Assembly: GCA_018607725.1 (NCBI GenBank)
Contig: JABBAY010000168.1
Span: forward strand, 1-51,329
Source: K189A clade bacterium
Lineage (GTDB): Bacteria; Pseudomonadota; Gammaproteobacteria; Pseudomonadales; Azotimanducaceae
Direction of reading: 5' to 3'
Length of the DNA stretch: 51,329 bases
Shown: piece by piece, positions 36,001-48,401 of the stretch
How positions within the stretch are numbered: the first letter of the stretch is position 1
How the letters are laid out: the number at the start of each line of letters is the position of its first letter
Position numbers and translations under genes: made by a program
Notes under the pieces: generated by a model
What the model was told of the DNA's origin: nothing
The model's database searches: none
What the model saw: the letters and a program-made list of their open reading frames with translations, nothing else

Positions 36001-36545
36001 GGGTCGCTGAGGCGCAGCTGCAGCTCACCTACCAGTTTGAAGTCCTGATAGTCGAGAGACAATTGACTCAGATTGACATCCAGGCCAAACAGCGCGCCTG
36101 CAGCCTTGAGGTGGTCTATCACATAAGCTTGATCGTCCCGTTGATAGCGGATCTGCCGAATACTGATCCGAGGAAGGTCGATAAAAAGCGGCAAGCCAGA
36201 AAACTTTGCACTATCTGCGCCGGCCACCTGCGGGTGGTGCGTAACGGTCAGCGCACCGATCTCCAGGTTTTCAACACTCACGCGATACAGGAGCAAAGGC
36301 AGCAGATTAATTTGAAGCTTCAGGTCGCGGATGCTGATATCCACATCTGGAGTCGAGACATCCAAAAGTTCGACCTGCAGCTTGTCGAGTAGGCTTCCCC
36401 GTAAGCCTTGCACTTTGATGTTTTCAGTATTGAGCTTGGAGACCAGCCAGAGACTGCCGGATTCAGTGGCGAGCAACAGCCAACTAGATCCCAGCAGCAA
36501 CAGCAGCAAGCCCAAGGCGCCATAGAGTAGCCCGCGCAAGATCAA
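33036..36545 (-). CDS. tamB: Translocation and assembly module protein TamB
   Basis: TamB is a huge periplasm-spanning beta-taco protein that works with TamA in the outer membrane and is linked to phospholipid transport and autotransporter assembly. The 1169 residues begin with a signal anchor (GLLYGALGLLLLLLGSSWLLL), continue as an AsmA-like beta-rich body and end in the DUF490 domain (VEIQAKLGLDELSVTG, VYLEYNYGLFSRIGGLLVNY) with a terminal Phe. It overlaps the tamA stop by four bases (ATGA), the standard tamA-tamB order. This pair lies between yhbY and greA, where I do not recall it in Pseudomonas. Confidence 0.92.
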   Translation of the reverse strand: MILRGLLYGALGLLLLLLGSSWLLLATESGSLWLVSKLNTENIKVQGLRGSLLDKLQVELLDVSTPDVDISIRDLKLQINLLPLLLYRVSVENLEIGALTVTHHPQVAGADSAKFSGLPLFIDLPRISIRQIRYQRDDQAYVIDHLKAAGALFGLDVNLSQLSLDYQDFKLVGELQLRLSDPWPFTSTYRLQTPYGEFAAGIEGSRQSISLRGVFQSLAVVANLNLDAVQNPLIVTISAPAIDLGPYIGAASPLLGSSLRDLDVRIVTDFETYRLSGSGVLVASSLPALPVVAIGQFSNGELALSNLEITLDQGRAALSGRYRLEGQAFQGALVLEELPLPLLKPLLPVAITNSITLLGQISTRAAISVIDGHIDLDLPNISGVVNQRALSGSARLSAKDLSDMILSVTMKLGDNQLATQLDMASQKAQLDFSGTQLSLIAPQLQGQMEVHGVVHHLLGNPILQGSVSAKNFEFNEIHLHALTATLSSADSDTHKLQLAVEALRVGDKRLGTLQADIQGSKQRQAGTLSWRLDDQAFETQVSNIVTAGTGFDHWLPLAGDLNFAGSSLTLPWGTWRSIDPTSLQYAAGQIALGAPNCWREEQRGAVCVEQLSWAGGRFNIDARLDHLPLDVAQLPGIAAMKLVGDLGATLRLAGSLDKWQGEFGFSLPQTLLTWSDFEVDQVLLDITGQGEIDNYSVRGALKAQSGVEHQIEAKLQVNDVREPLTFAASATLDSQDVGLLAAVMPFVANGHGKARAVVEFAQALSGKITPTGQAKECSGASGTLAQDAVPLRRIKGQLTLGPGVEAMIPALNLEFSDIEFSAEASSECKIEFRGQARSGIGKVALAGNSSDLLATDRQVQARLLGEQFTVINRPELQMTVSPDLEFTVEGRQVRVTGTLRLDSGQVQDKALQIPVRQRSADVVIVNTEPVQPSGPIYELDLALTVGEQVRMIVYGLNAKVSGALRIRQSATRPRQVEGILNLNEGVFSRYGVEFQLERGRLIYSGSVTNPVVDVVARREIDSTEGQITVQLLMSGTASNLQSRLLASPAMSEADALSYLILGRPLSGSTGSDGTLLAGAALSFGLKKAVPITVEIQAKLGLDELSVTGKDVDTASVVAGKRVTRDVYLEYNYGLFSRIGGLLVNYQLSERLSLQAQSGTADSLELIYKF

Positions 36546-38311
36546 AGTTCCGGTCCAAGGCTGATATGTAGGCGGACTTCGTTGTTATCCAACGGCACCG
36601 CGAGATCAACTTGGACTGGGCCAATGGGCGAATACCAACGCACACCGAACCCCACTGATGTCGAGAAGGTCGTTGCAAATTGATCCAACGAGGCACTTCC
36701 TGCATCGGAGAACAGGGCAATCGCCCAATTCTCGGCGATCTTCTGATCGACCTCAATACTCAGTTCCAGCAGTCGATTTCCGCCGATGACGGCGCCAGCT
36801 GAATCAACCGGGCCCAGTGACTGGAAATCGAAGCCCCGGACCTTATTATCACCGCCGGTAAAATATCGATTGCCTGGCGGTAGCGCCGCGAAGTCATTAC
36901 TTACCACGGCCGCCACCTGCCCGCGAGTGATGAGTCGACCCGTCGGCCACAGTGGCCAGATGACCTTTGCGTTAGCAAACATATTCACAAAATCAGACTC
37001 GGAACCGATGGCGCGGGAGGTTCCCGACAGGCCCAAACCGAGTCGATAGCCGGATCGGGGCCGACGACTGAGCTCCGTATGAGTTCGATTAAAACTCACC
37101 CCCGGCACCAAATTGGTTGTCGCGTTTTCAGTAGCTGCGATCAAAAAATTATCGTTCACAACCTCGATGAAACGCGTCATGATCCAGTTGGATCTGACCA
37201 GGACGAGTTGTCGAACCCCCAATTTCGATGTCGTCACTTCACTAGTATCTGTATTGCTTTTCTTCAGGCCGGCGTAAAAACTGGTCCAACCTTCGGCATA
37301 ATCAGCATCAGGTATTCGATAAAATCCGCCGACCTCCGATTCCCGTTCTGCCACCGCCAGTGTCCCCTCAATACGGTGACCCTTTTGATTAACGCGCTTG
37401 TTAATATGGCTGATGGAAGCCTTGGCACCGATGTCCGTTGAGTAACCCACACCCAGGCGCGTTTCTGTGGGATCGATTGGCGTCAGATTCACTACGACGG
37501 GTATTCGCCGGTCGATCGCGGTATCTACCTCAGCGTCAATGCTGACGTCGGTAAAATAGTCACTGCTGAGCAGCGCTTGGTAAAATTCACCCAGCATTTT
37601 TGCATCAAAAGGATCACCGGCCTTGAATGGCAGGTAGCGGTTGAGGATGTTCTCCTCCAGATCAGAGCCCACGTAGCTTACTGCGCCAAGGCTGTAGCGT
37701 TGACCCACCTGCCATTCCAGGTGAATGTCTGCCGCCAGCTGCACCGGGTCAACAGCGACTTCATGGGTCACTAACAAGGCATCAAAGAAACCCTTTTCGG
37801 TGGCGATTTGTTCAAGGCTTGCCTTGAAGTTTTCATAGTGCTGGTGATCGAACCGCTCTCCAGGCGCGATACCCACTAACGGCAATGCGCTGAAAAAATT
37901 ATTTTCCGGAAGCACTTTGAACTGACTTTTGCGAATGACAACCGGCGGGCCTGGATCGAGCTCGATTGTCGCCCGCCAGCAGTCGACTTGGGGCACCCCC
38001 CATTCAAGCTTGCTGTTTATCAATGGCGAGTAATAGCCGAAGGACACCAGCGCGTCGCGCACCTCGAGCTCAACTCGGGAAAACTGATACCTGACGGCCC
38101 AACGGTTCAGCTCACAGGGTTGCTTCCAGAGGCTCAACTGCGCTTCCACCGCAGCAGTCATTTCGGCATTTAGCCCAGAGAGCTGCACTTCTGCCTGCAG
38201 CGGCAGTCCACCCATCAAAACCAACAACCCGACAAATAAGCAGTGGCGTTTTACAGCAAAGATGCCGCTAAAGATGCTCGACCAAGCAAATTTCGTATTC
38301 AATCGTACCAT
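36542..38311 (-). CDS. tamA: Outer membrane translocation and assembly module protein TamA (Omp85 family)
   Basis: Omp85-family beta-barrel protein partnering TamB. A signal peptide (KRHCLFVGLLVLMGGLPLQA) is followed by three POTRA domains (SYVGSDLEENILNRYLPFKAGDPFD, 25 residues, marks the third) and a C-terminal barrel. The barrel has the Omp85 loop motif KVRGFDF and ends GVRWYSPIGPVQVDLAVPL. The open frame runs back to 38353, well inside greA. I use the ATG at 38311, still overlapping greA's end by 44 bases; a TTG at 38302 is also possible. Total length about 589 residues, near E. coli TamA (577). The overlap suggests greA-tamA-tamB co-transcription. Confidence 0.88.
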   Translation of the reverse strand: MVRLNTKFAWSSIFSGIFAVKRHCLFVGLLVLMGGLPLQAEVQLSGLNAEMTAAVEAQLSLWKQPCELNRWAVRYQFSRVELEVRDALVSFGYYSPLINSKLEWGVPQVDCWRATIELDPGPPVVIRKSQFKVLPENNFFSALPLVGIAPGERFDHQHYENFKASLEQIATEKGFFDALLVTHEVAVDPVQLAADIHLEWQVGQRYSLGAVSYVGSDLEENILNRYLPFKAGDPFDAKMLGEFYQALLSSDYFTDVSIDAEVDTAIDRRIPVVVNLTPIDPTETRLGVGYSTDIGAKASISHINKRVNQKGHRIEGTLAVAERESEVGGFYRIPDADYAEGWTSFYAGLKKSNTDTSEVTTSKLGVRQLVLVRSNWIMTRFIEVVNDNFLIAATENATTNLVPGVSFNRTHTELSRRPRSGYRLGLGLSGTSRAIGSESDFVNMFANAKVIWPLWPTGRLITRGQVAAVVSNDFAALPPGNRYFTGGDNKVRGFDFQSLGPVDSAGAVIGGNRLLELSIEVDQKIAENWAIALFSDAGSASLDQFATTFSTSVGFGVRWYSPIGPVQVDLAVPLDNNEVRLHISLGPEL

Positions 38312-38744
38312 TGGGCGCATGCACCAGCGCCACATCACCGACTCGTTTGCCAACTAAGGCTCGGGCAATCGGTGAATAGACTGAGATCTTGGAGATCTTC
38401 AGGTCAGCTTCATCGTCACCGACAATCTGATAGATGATTTCTTCGTCGGTATCGAGATTCACCAGGTGTACCGTCGTACCAAAGATGACCCGGCCCGTAT
38501 GCTCAATTAGCGTGACATCAATGACATGGGCATGGTTCAGCTTGCCCTCAATATCTGCGATTCGACCCTCAATAAAACCCTGCTCTTCTTTGGCATACTG
38601 ATATTCGGCGTTTTCGCGAAGATCACCTTGAGCCCTGGCAGTGGCAATTTCTTTAATAATTCTGGGGCGTTCGATTTGTTTGAGGCGATCCACCTCAACC
38701 CGCAACGTTTTCTCGCCTGCGGCTGTCATTGGAACCTTGTCCAT
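38268..38744 (-). CDS. greA: Transcription elongation factor GreA
   Basis: GreA enters the RNA polymerase secondary channel and stimulates cleavage of backtracked RNA. The 158-residue length is exact. The N-terminal coiled coil has PMTAAGEKTLRVEVDRLK, and the catalytic tip acidic residues lie in DLRENAEYQYAKEEQGFIEG. The C-terminal FKBP-like domain contains SPIARALVGKRVGD. It shares its target site on polymerase with DksA, encoded at the other end of the window. A promoter with perfect -10 TATAAT lies 27 bases upstream. Confidence 0.97.
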   Translation of the reverse strand: MDKVPMTAAGEKTLRVEVDRLKQIERPRIIKEIATARAQGDLRENAEYQYAKEEQGFIEGRIADIEGKLNHAHVIDVTLIEHTGRVIFGTTVHLVNLDTDEEIIYQIVGDDEADLKISKISVYSPIARALVGKRVGDVALVHAPNGTIEYEICLVEHL

Positions 38745-38770
38745 AGATTCTGTCCGGTAGTGTTCTAGCG

Positions 38771-38799
38771 ATTATATAAAGACAGTGCCTAGTGTTGAA
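38771..38799 (-). promoter_or_regulatory. Sigma-70 promoter for greA
   Basis: On the minus strand a perfect -10 TATAAT (38771-38776) is preceded after 17 bases by a weak -35 TTCAAC (38794-38799). The start would be about 38764, giving a 20-base leader before greA. The rest of the gap to carB holds no gene. Confidence 0.6.
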
Positions 38800-38883
38800 A
38801 AGTTCGGCCAGAATGTCTAGTGGAGACCACAAAAATAATTGTCGGCCGGTCTTAACCCCGCCGCGCTGACTGGTAATTCAATA

Positions 38884-41800
38884 TTACCCTAGCAAGCGTT
38901 TGTGTAAGTCCTGAAGGCGATGTACCGAGAGATGCTCACCGTGGCGAACCGCGTCAATGCAGGCTCTGGCCCCCGCCATCGTCGTCGCATTATAAACCTT
39001 GTGCTGCAGTGCTGTGCGACGAATGGCATAGGAATCGGCAATCGCCTGTTTGCCTTCCGTGGTATTGACGATGAAATTCACCTCATGGTTCTTAATCATG
39101 TCGACCACGTGCGGCCGACCTTCTTGAACCTTGTTAACGATATCCACATGGACACCAGCCTCGCGCAAAACTAGCGCTGTTCCCCGAGTTGCCACGAGCG
39201 TAAAGCCGATGGCGAGCAAATCGGTCGCCACCTGCACCAACTCGGGTTTATCCGTATCCCGAACACTCAGGAAGGCTCGCCCTGCCGCAGGAATAAGGTC
39301 ACCCGCTGCCAGCTGAGCTTTGCGGTATGCCTCACCAAAGGTCTCCGCGACGCCCATGACCTCACCGGTCGACTTCATTTCTGGGCCGAGGATCGGGTCT
39401 ACCCCCGGGAATTTACCGAATGGGAATACCGCTTCTTTGACGCTGAAATAATTCGGCACGATCTCTGTGGTAAAACCCTGTGTTTCAAGGCTAGTACCAG
39501 CCATACAGCGAGCCGCTACTTTGGCCAAGGAAACACCGATGCATTTCGAAACAAAAGGCACCGTTCGCGAGGCTCGTGGATTCACTTCAAGAATATAAAT
39601 ATCGCCATTTTGAATGGCGAACTGGACATTCATCAGGCCTATAACACCAAGCTCAAGCGCCATCTCCACGACCTGCTTGCGCATCTCATCAAGGGCCTCA
39701 TCGCTCAGACTGTAAGGTGGCAAAGAACACGCCGAGTCACCAGAGTGCACACCAGCTTGTTCGATATGTTGCATGACAGCGCCAATGACTACCTGCTTAC
39801 CATCAGACACTGCATCGACGTCAATTTCGATGGCCTGGTCGAGAAATCGATCCAACAAGACCGGCGAACGATCGGACAACTGCACTGCTTCACGCAAATA
39901 GCGGGTGAGTTCTTCTTCGTCGTAAACGATTTCCATCGCTCGACCACCTAACACGTAAGATGGACGCACGACGAGCGGAAAGCCGATGTTGCGCGCCGCA
40001 GTCAGGCCTTCTTCCAAGGTCTTAACGGTCTTGTTCGGTGGCTGCCGTAGACCCAGCTTGGTGATCATATGCTGAAATCGTTCCCGGTCCTCAGCCATAT
40101 CGATAGCGTCGGGGCTGGTGCCAATGATCGGCACGCCGGCATTCATTAACGCCTCGGCAAGTTTCAGCGGTGTCTGTCCACCAAATTGGACAATCACCCC
40201 TTTCGGTTTTTCAACGTCGACGATGGCCAATACATCCTCGAAAGTCAGTGGCTCGAAGTACAAGCGGTCTGCCGTGTCGAAATCTGTCGACACAGTTTCC
40301 GGGTTACAGTTGACCATAATGGTTTCGTAGCCATCTTCGCGCATGGCGAGCACAGCATGGACACAGCAGTAGTCAAATTCGATGCCCTGACCGATGCGAT
40401 TTGGGCCACCACCCAACACCATGATCTTATCTCGATTTGTCGGCCGCGCCTCACACTCAGACTCATAGGTTGAATACATATAAGCGGTGGCGGATGCGAA
40501 TTCTGCCGCGCAAGTATCCACTCGCCGATACACGGGCTTTACACCCAATGCCAACCGATGCGCACGGAAACTGTTTTCTTCGACGCTGAGCAACTCGGCC
40601 AGTCGAGCGTCGGCAAAACCGCGCTGCTTCAGATCAAACATCCAATCCCGGTCAATCTCTGCCAGAGCCACGCCTTGCAGTTTCTGCTCACGTCGAATCA
40701 GGTCTTCAATCTGGATTAGAAACCAAGGGTCGATACGTGTCAGCTCATGGATCTCTTCCATGTCAAAACCTAGCCGGATCGCATCCGCCAGATAACGAAT
40801 ACGCTCGGCACCGGCCACTTGCAGCTCTCGCCGGATTCGCGTTTTCCAGTCCCTGGATGAGGCATCCATGATGGGCGACAATCCGTTAATGTCCACTTCA
40901 AGACCGCGCAGGGCTTTCTGCAGCGATTCCTGAAAGGTCCGGCCAATCGCCATCACTTCGCCCACGGACTTCATCTGGGTCGTCAGAAAATTTTCCGCCT
41001 GCGGGAATTTTTCAAAGGTGAAGCGCGGAATCTTGGTTACAACGTAATCTAGGGAAGGCTCAAAGGAAATCGGCGTCGCTCCACCCGTAATCTCATTCGA
41101 GAGCTCATCCAGGGTGTAGCCGATGGCGAGCTTCGCCGCTACTCTGGCGATGGGAAAGCCCGTGGCCTTGGAGGCCAGTGCCGAAGATCGAGAGACCCGT
41201 GGGTTCATCTCAATAATGACCATTCGCCCCGTCGCGGGATCGATGCCGAACTGGACATTCGAACCGCCTGTTTCAACCCCGATAACTCGCAATACCGCGA
41301 TCGCGGCGTTGCGCATAATCTGGTATTCCTTGTCTGTCAGGGTCTGAGCTGGCGCTACCGTGATGGAGTCGCCGGTATGAATGCCCATAGGGTCAAAGTT
41401 TTCAATGGTACAAACGATGATGCAGTTGTCGTTTTTATCACGCACCACCTCCATCTCATATTCTTTCCAGCCCAGCAGCGACTCGTCGATCAGCAGCTCA
41501 TTGGTCGGCGACAGATCCAGACCGCGAGTACAGATTTCGATAAAGTCGTCCTGGTTATAAGCGATGCCACCACCCGAGCCACCCATGGTGAAGGAGGGCC
41601 TGATGACACAGGGATAGCCGAGTCTCACTTGGACTTGTTTGGCCTCTTCCAGAGAGTGGGCGAAGGCCGATACTGGGGTCGCCAGGCCAATGGATTTCAT
41701 TGCCACATCAAATTTCTGACGGTCTTCAGCCATGTCGATCGCATCGCGACTCGCGCCGATCATTTCCACATTAAAGCGCTCAAGGACGCCTTCGCGGGCA

Positions 41801-42105
41801 AGATCCAGCGCACAGTTCAATGCCGTTTGGCCGCCCATGGTCGGCAGTAGCGCATCGGGTCGCTCTATTTCGATAATATTCGCCAACACTTCCCACGTGA
41901 TGGGCTCAATGTAGGTCGAGTCTGCCATGGCGGGATCCGTCATGATCGTCGCTGGGTTCGAGTTCACCAGAATCACCCGGTAACCTTCCTCGCGAAGGGC
42001 TTTGCAGGCTTGCGCACCGGAGTAATCAAACTCACAGGCCTGGCCAATAATGATCGGCCCAGCGCCAATGATCAGAATGCTATTTATGTCGGTTCTTTTA
42101 GGCAT
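38884..42105 (-). CDS. carB: Carbamoyl-phosphate synthase large subunit
   Basis: Makes carbamoyl phosphate from bicarbonate, ammonia and two ATP for arginine and pyrimidine synthesis. The 1073 residues contain two homologous ATP-grasp halves, starting [20 protein letters not shown] and [20 protein letters not shown] (20 residues each), both with glycine-rich loops, and a C-terminal MGS-like allosteric domain ([20 protein letters not shown], 20 residues). Its ATG overlaps the carA stop by eight bases, so the subunits are translationally coupled. In P. aeruginosa an extra ORF separates carA and carB as I recall; here it is absent. Confidence 0.97.
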   Translation of the reverse strand: MPKRTDINSILIIGAGPIIIGQACEFDYSGAQACKALREEGYRVILVNSNPATIMTDPAMADSTYIEPITWEVLANIIEIERPDALLPTMGGQTALNCALDLAREGVLERFNVEMIGASRDAIDMAEDRQKFDVAMKSIGLATPVSAFAHSLEEAKQVQVRLGYPCVIRPSFTMGGSGGGIAYNQDDFIEICTRGLDLSPTNELLIDESLLGWKEYEMEVVRDKNDNCIIVCTIENFDPMGIHTGDSITVAPAQTLTDKEYQIMRNAAIAVLRVIGVETGGSNVQFGIDPATGRMVIIEMNPRVSRSSALASKATGFPIARVAAKLAIGYTLDELSNEITGGATPISFEPSLDYVVTKIPRFTFEKFPQAENFLTTQMKSVGEVMAIGRTFQESLQKALRGLEVDINGLSPIMDASSRDWKTRIRRELQVAGAERIRYLADAIRLGFDMEEIHELTRIDPWFLIQIEDLIRREQKLQGVALAEIDRDWMFDLKQRGFADARLAELLSVEENSFRAHRLALGVKPVYRRVDTCAAEFASATAYMYSTYESECEARPTNRDKIMVLGGGPNRIGQGIEFDYCCVHAVLAMREDGYETIMVNCNPETVSTDFDTADRLYFEPLTFEDVLAIVDVEKPKGVIVQFGGQTPLKLAEALMNAGVPIIGTSPDAIDMAEDRERFQHMITKLGLRQPPNKTVKTLEEGLTAARNIGFPLVVRPSYVLGGRAMEIVYDEEELTRYLREAVQLSDRSPVLLDRFLDQAIEIDVDAVSDGKQVVIGAVMQHIEQAGVHSGDSACSLPPYSLSDEALDEMRKQVVEMALELGVIGLMNVQFAIQNGDIYILEVNPRASRTVPFVSKCIGVSLAKVAARCMAGTSLETQGFTTEIVPNYFSVKEAVFPFGKFPGVDPILGPEMKSTGEVMGVAETFGEAYRKAQLAAGDLIPAAGRAFLSVRDTDKPELVQVATDLLAIGFTLVATRGTALVLREAGVHVDIVNKVQEGRPHVVDMIKNHEVNFIVNTTEGKQAIADSYAIRRTALQHKVYNATTMAGARACIDAVRHGEHLSVHRLQDLHKRLLG

Positions 42106-43255
42106 GAGATTTCTTGGTTGCCGTATAGTGTTCGATCAGTTTAATGAAATGGTCAAACAAAGGAGCCGCATCGTGAGGACCCGGGCTTGCTTCAGGATGC
42201 CCCTGGAATCCGAACGCGGGACGATCAATGAGTTCGATTCCCTGCAGCGAATTATCAAATAACGACCTATGACTGACCCTGACACTTTTCGGCAGAGTCG
42301 TATCATCGATACAAAATCCGTGGTTTTGGCTAGAGATAAGCACCACGCCGCTATCCAGGTCTTTCACCGGATGGTTAGCGCCGTGATGACCGTGATTCAT
42401 CTTGATGGTTTTCATGCCAGCGGCAATGCCGAGCAATTGCAATCCAAGGCAAATACCAAATAAGGGGATCCCCGACTCAAGCAAGGTCTGGATCGCGGCG
42501 ATGGCATAGTCACAAGGTTCGGGGTCTCCCGGACCGTTGGAAAGAAAGATGCCATCTGGCTGCATCGCCAAAACGTCAGCCGCAGATGTCTTCGCCGGTA
42601 CCACGATCAACTCACAACCTCGGTCAGCCAGCATTCTCAGGATGTTACGTTTAACACCAAAGTCATAAGCAACAATTTTGTATTTAAAATCTGTCAACGT
42701 CGGATAACCGCTATCAAGAGACCAACTACCCTGCTGCCAGGCATAGGTCGATGGGGTTGTCACGACTTGTGCCAGATCCAGCCCTGCCAGACCGCCAAAT
42801 GCCCGGGCCGCTGCAACGGCACCCGCGATGTCAGCTTCCGAGAGGTTTGGCCCCGCGATAATACAACCCTTCAGAGAGCCTTCTTCACGGAGGATACGAG
42901 TCAGCATACGAGTGTCGATGCCGGCAATGGCTACCACCTTGCGCTGCACCAGATAGTCTTGCAGAGAGCCTTGCTGGCGCCAGTTGCTGACGGCCAAGGG
43001 CAGGTCGCGAATCACTAATCCTGCCGCCCAGGTATTGTCGGATTCTTCATCCTCGTCATTCACACCAGTGTTACCGATATGCGGATGGGTCAAGGTGATG
43101 ATCTGGCGGGCATAGGAGGGGTCGGTCAGGATTTCCTGGTAACCCGTCATGGACGTGTTAAAAACCACTTCGCCGACAGATTGACCGTCTATACCAATAG
43201 CTACACCCTCGAACAAGACGCCGTTCTCAAGTGCAAGTACCGCTCTACTGGTCAA
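42098..43255 (-). CDS. carA: Carbamoyl-phosphate synthase small subunit
   Basis: Glutaminase subunit that feeds ammonia to CarB. The 385 residues show the N-terminal domain ([22 protein letters not shown]) and the class I amidotransferase domain with the nucleophile Cys in [12 protein letters not shown] and His/Glu in [12 protein letters not shown]. The start is TTG, supported by GGAGG seven bases upstream; E. coli carA also uses TTG as I recall. A leader peptide ORF and a terminator hairpin lie 22-75 bases upstream, suggesting attenuation control. Confidence 0.96.
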   Translation of the reverse strand: MTSRAVLALENGVLFEGVAIGIDGQSVGEVVFNTSMTGYQEILTDPSYARQIITLTHPHIGNTGVNDEDEESDNTWAAGLVIRDLPLAVSNWRQQGSLQDYLVQRKVVAIAGIDTRMLTRILREEGSLKGCIIAGPNLSEADIAGAVAAARAFGGLAGLDLAQVVTTPSTYAWQQGSWSLDSGYPTLTDFKYKIVAYDFGVKRNILRMLADRGCELIVVPAKTSAADVLAMQPDGIFLSNGPGDPEPCDYAIAAIQTLLESGIPLFGICLGLQLLGIAAGMKTIKMNHGHHGANHPVKDLDSGVVLISSQNHGFCIDDTTLPKSVRVSHRSLFDNSLQGIELIDRPAFGFQGHPEASPGPHDAAPLFDHFIKLIEHYTATKKSHA

Positions 43256-43276
43256 CTATCCGCCTCCATTGGTTCG

Positions 43277-43324
43277 CTATTGATGGTCGATGGTCGAAAA
43301 AAAGCGAGAGGGAATCACTTCCAT
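43277..43324 (-). CDS. Possible 15-residue carA leader peptide
   Basis: A short ORF reads MEVIPSRFFSTIDHQ and ends 21 bases before the carA TTG. It begins inside the left arm of a terminator hairpin and reads through both stem and T-run, so a ribosome on it would melt the terminator. GAGCGAG lies just upstream as a weak ribosome binding site. Leader-peptide control of carA was described for Pseudomonas as I recall. The peptide has no run of Arg codons. Not proven to be translated. Confidence 0.35.
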   Translation of the reverse strand: MEVIPSRFFSTIDHQ

Positions 43325-43330
43325 CTCGCT
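43297..43330 (-). terminator. Terminator/attenuator between dapB and carA
   Basis: On the minus strand AGCGAGA pairs with TCTCGCT and an inner GGAA with TTCC around a GTGA tetraloop, leaving one T-C mismatch; TTTTTTT follows directly. It could end the dapB transcript, or act as an attenuator if carA has a promoter upstream of it at 43338-43380. Confidence 0.85.
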
Positions 43331-43337
43331 CGAATCG

Positions 43338-43380
43338 ATCCTAGACCGGGATTCCATATTGGCGCAAGATTCTATGTTAA
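43338..43380 (-). promoter_or_regulatory. Candidate carA promoter region
   Basis: Two weak sigma-70 arrangements are possible on the minus strand: TTAACA (43375-43380), 16 bases, TATGGA (43353-43358); or TTGCGC (43362-43367), 18 bases, TAGGAT (43338-43343). The second would start transcription only a few bases before the leader-peptide ATG. Neither is strong. Confidence 0.3.
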
Positions 43381-43411
43381 TTGGTCGGTCTATTCCAGAT
43401 AATTTCGCACT

Positions 43412-45386
<1,975 letters not shown>

Positions 45387-45415
45387 ATTACGTTTCGATT
45401 CTTCTGATACGCGAA

Positions 45416-45448
45416 CGCAGAATCCCGGATTCATGCCTGGATTCTGCG
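45416..45448. repeat. Perfect 10-bp inverted repeat in the dnaK-dnaJ gap
   Basis: CGCAGAATCC and GGATTCTGCG flank a 13-base spacer. In the mRNA it would fold 30 bases before the dnaJ start codon. There is no T-run, so it is more likely an RNA processing or stability element, or a dispersed REP-like palindrome, than a terminator. Confidence 0.8.
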
Positions 45449-45536
45449 CTGTTGTTCATCGCCTATGTTGGTAAGTTTAAGCAGCCAACATATCCCACTT
45501 CACGGCCATCCAACAGGACAGCCCCTAAGAGATATG

Positions 45537-47456
<1,920 letters not shown>

Positions 47457-47584
47457 AATGCTTCTCCGCTGAACAACCTGACTTACTTCAGGCTGGTATT
47501 AACTAATGATAACCAAATGTGTGTGATGTATTTTTCGTCTCGCCTACCGGTCAAACTGCCCGGCCCGTCACTTCTTGAACGTCT

Positions 47585-47612
47585 ATATTGGCACCAGTCG
47601 AAATTATTCAAG
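47585..47612 (-). promoter_or_regulatory. Sigma-32-like heat-shock promoter for dnaK
   Basis: On the minus strand CTTGAAT (47606-47612), 13 bases, GCCAATAT (47585-47592) matches the sigma-32 consensus CTTGAAA-N13-17-CCCCATNT at 6 of 7 and about 6 of 8 positions. The start would be near 47578, giving a leader of about 120 bases before dnaK. No CIRCE element overlaps it. Confidence 0.55.
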
Positions 47613-47647
47613 TCCCAAAATCAGATTTCTATCTTCCTCACTCGTGC

Positions 47648-48280
47648 CTAATTCGAAGCTGCTGGCGTGTTTTTAGCGACCATCACCATGGCGGGTCGAA
47701 CTAACCGACCATTCAGCTGATAGCCTTTCTGCACTACTGCGATGACTGAATTGGGCTCGACTTCAGGACTTTCGATCATTGAAATTGCTTGGTGCAAATT
47801 AGGGTCGAAGGGCTCTCCGTGCGGATCGATCACAGCCACACCTTCCTTCGCCATCACATCGATGAACAGGCGCTGGCACAACCCCATGCCTTCAATAATC
47901 GCCAGGGTCGCTTCACTGTCTGCATCTGATTGTTCGGCTGACTCAATGGCTTTTTCTAAGCTATCTACTACTGGCAACAGACTCTGAATCAGTTTCTCGA
48001 CGCCGTATTTGACCGCGTGCTCAACTTCTCGCTCGGTTCGACGCCGAAGATTTTGCATCTCCGCCTCGGCACGCAAAGCCGCGTCTCTGAACTTTTCGGC
48101 TTCTTCGTGGGCACCGTAAGCTGCCGCGCGTAGCTCGCTGGGCGACATGGTATCGATATTTTGATCCTCTGGCTCGAGAATCTCGGCTTCGCTGCCAGCC
48201 TCTAAGTCGCTGACAACCAGCTCATCGTGCCGCTCGCTGTCATCGCCCGGTGTCGATTGTTGTTCGTCGAAATCTGCCAT
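47648..48280 (-). CDS. grpE: Nucleotide exchange factor GrpE
   Basis: GrpE releases ADP from DnaK and acts as a thermosensor. The 210 residues have an acidic disordered N-terminus, a long coiled coil (about 50-110, NLRRRTEREVEHAVKYGVEKL, 21 residues in the protein) and the C-terminal beta domain with HQAISMIESPEVEPN and VVQKGYQLNGRLVRPAMVMVA. It precedes dnaK with a 191-base gap. A near-consensus sigma-32 promoter lies 40 bases upstream. Confidence 0.96.
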   Translation of the reverse strand: MADFDEQQSTPGDDSERHDELVVSDLEAGSEAEILEPEDQNIDTMSPSELRAAAYGAHEEAEKFRDAALRAEAEMQNLRRRTEREVEHAVKYGVEKLIQSLLPVVDSLEKAIESAEQSDADSEATLAIIEGMGLCQRLFIDVMAKEGVAVIDPHGEPFDPNLHQAISMIESPEVEPNSVIAVVQKGYQLNGRLVRPAMVMVAKNTPAASN

Positions 48281-48319
48281 GCACCCTGACTCCAGATCAG
48301 TAATTTTGAAGTCTCAGTG

Positions 48320-48348
48320 ATATGGGGCTTACCCCTGCAAGATTCAAG
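48320..48348 (-). promoter_or_regulatory. Sigma-32 heat-shock promoter for grpE
   Basis: On the minus strand CTTGAAT (48342-48348), 14 bases, CCCCATAT (48320-48327) matches the sigma-32 consensus at all but one position. The predicted start near 48312 gives a leader of about 32 bases with GGAG before the grpE ATG. Confidence 0.85.
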
Positions 48349-48401
48349 GGTTTAAGGCATGAGATTGTATAGAACCAGGAAAGTGGCGCCAGACAGCGCG
48401 G

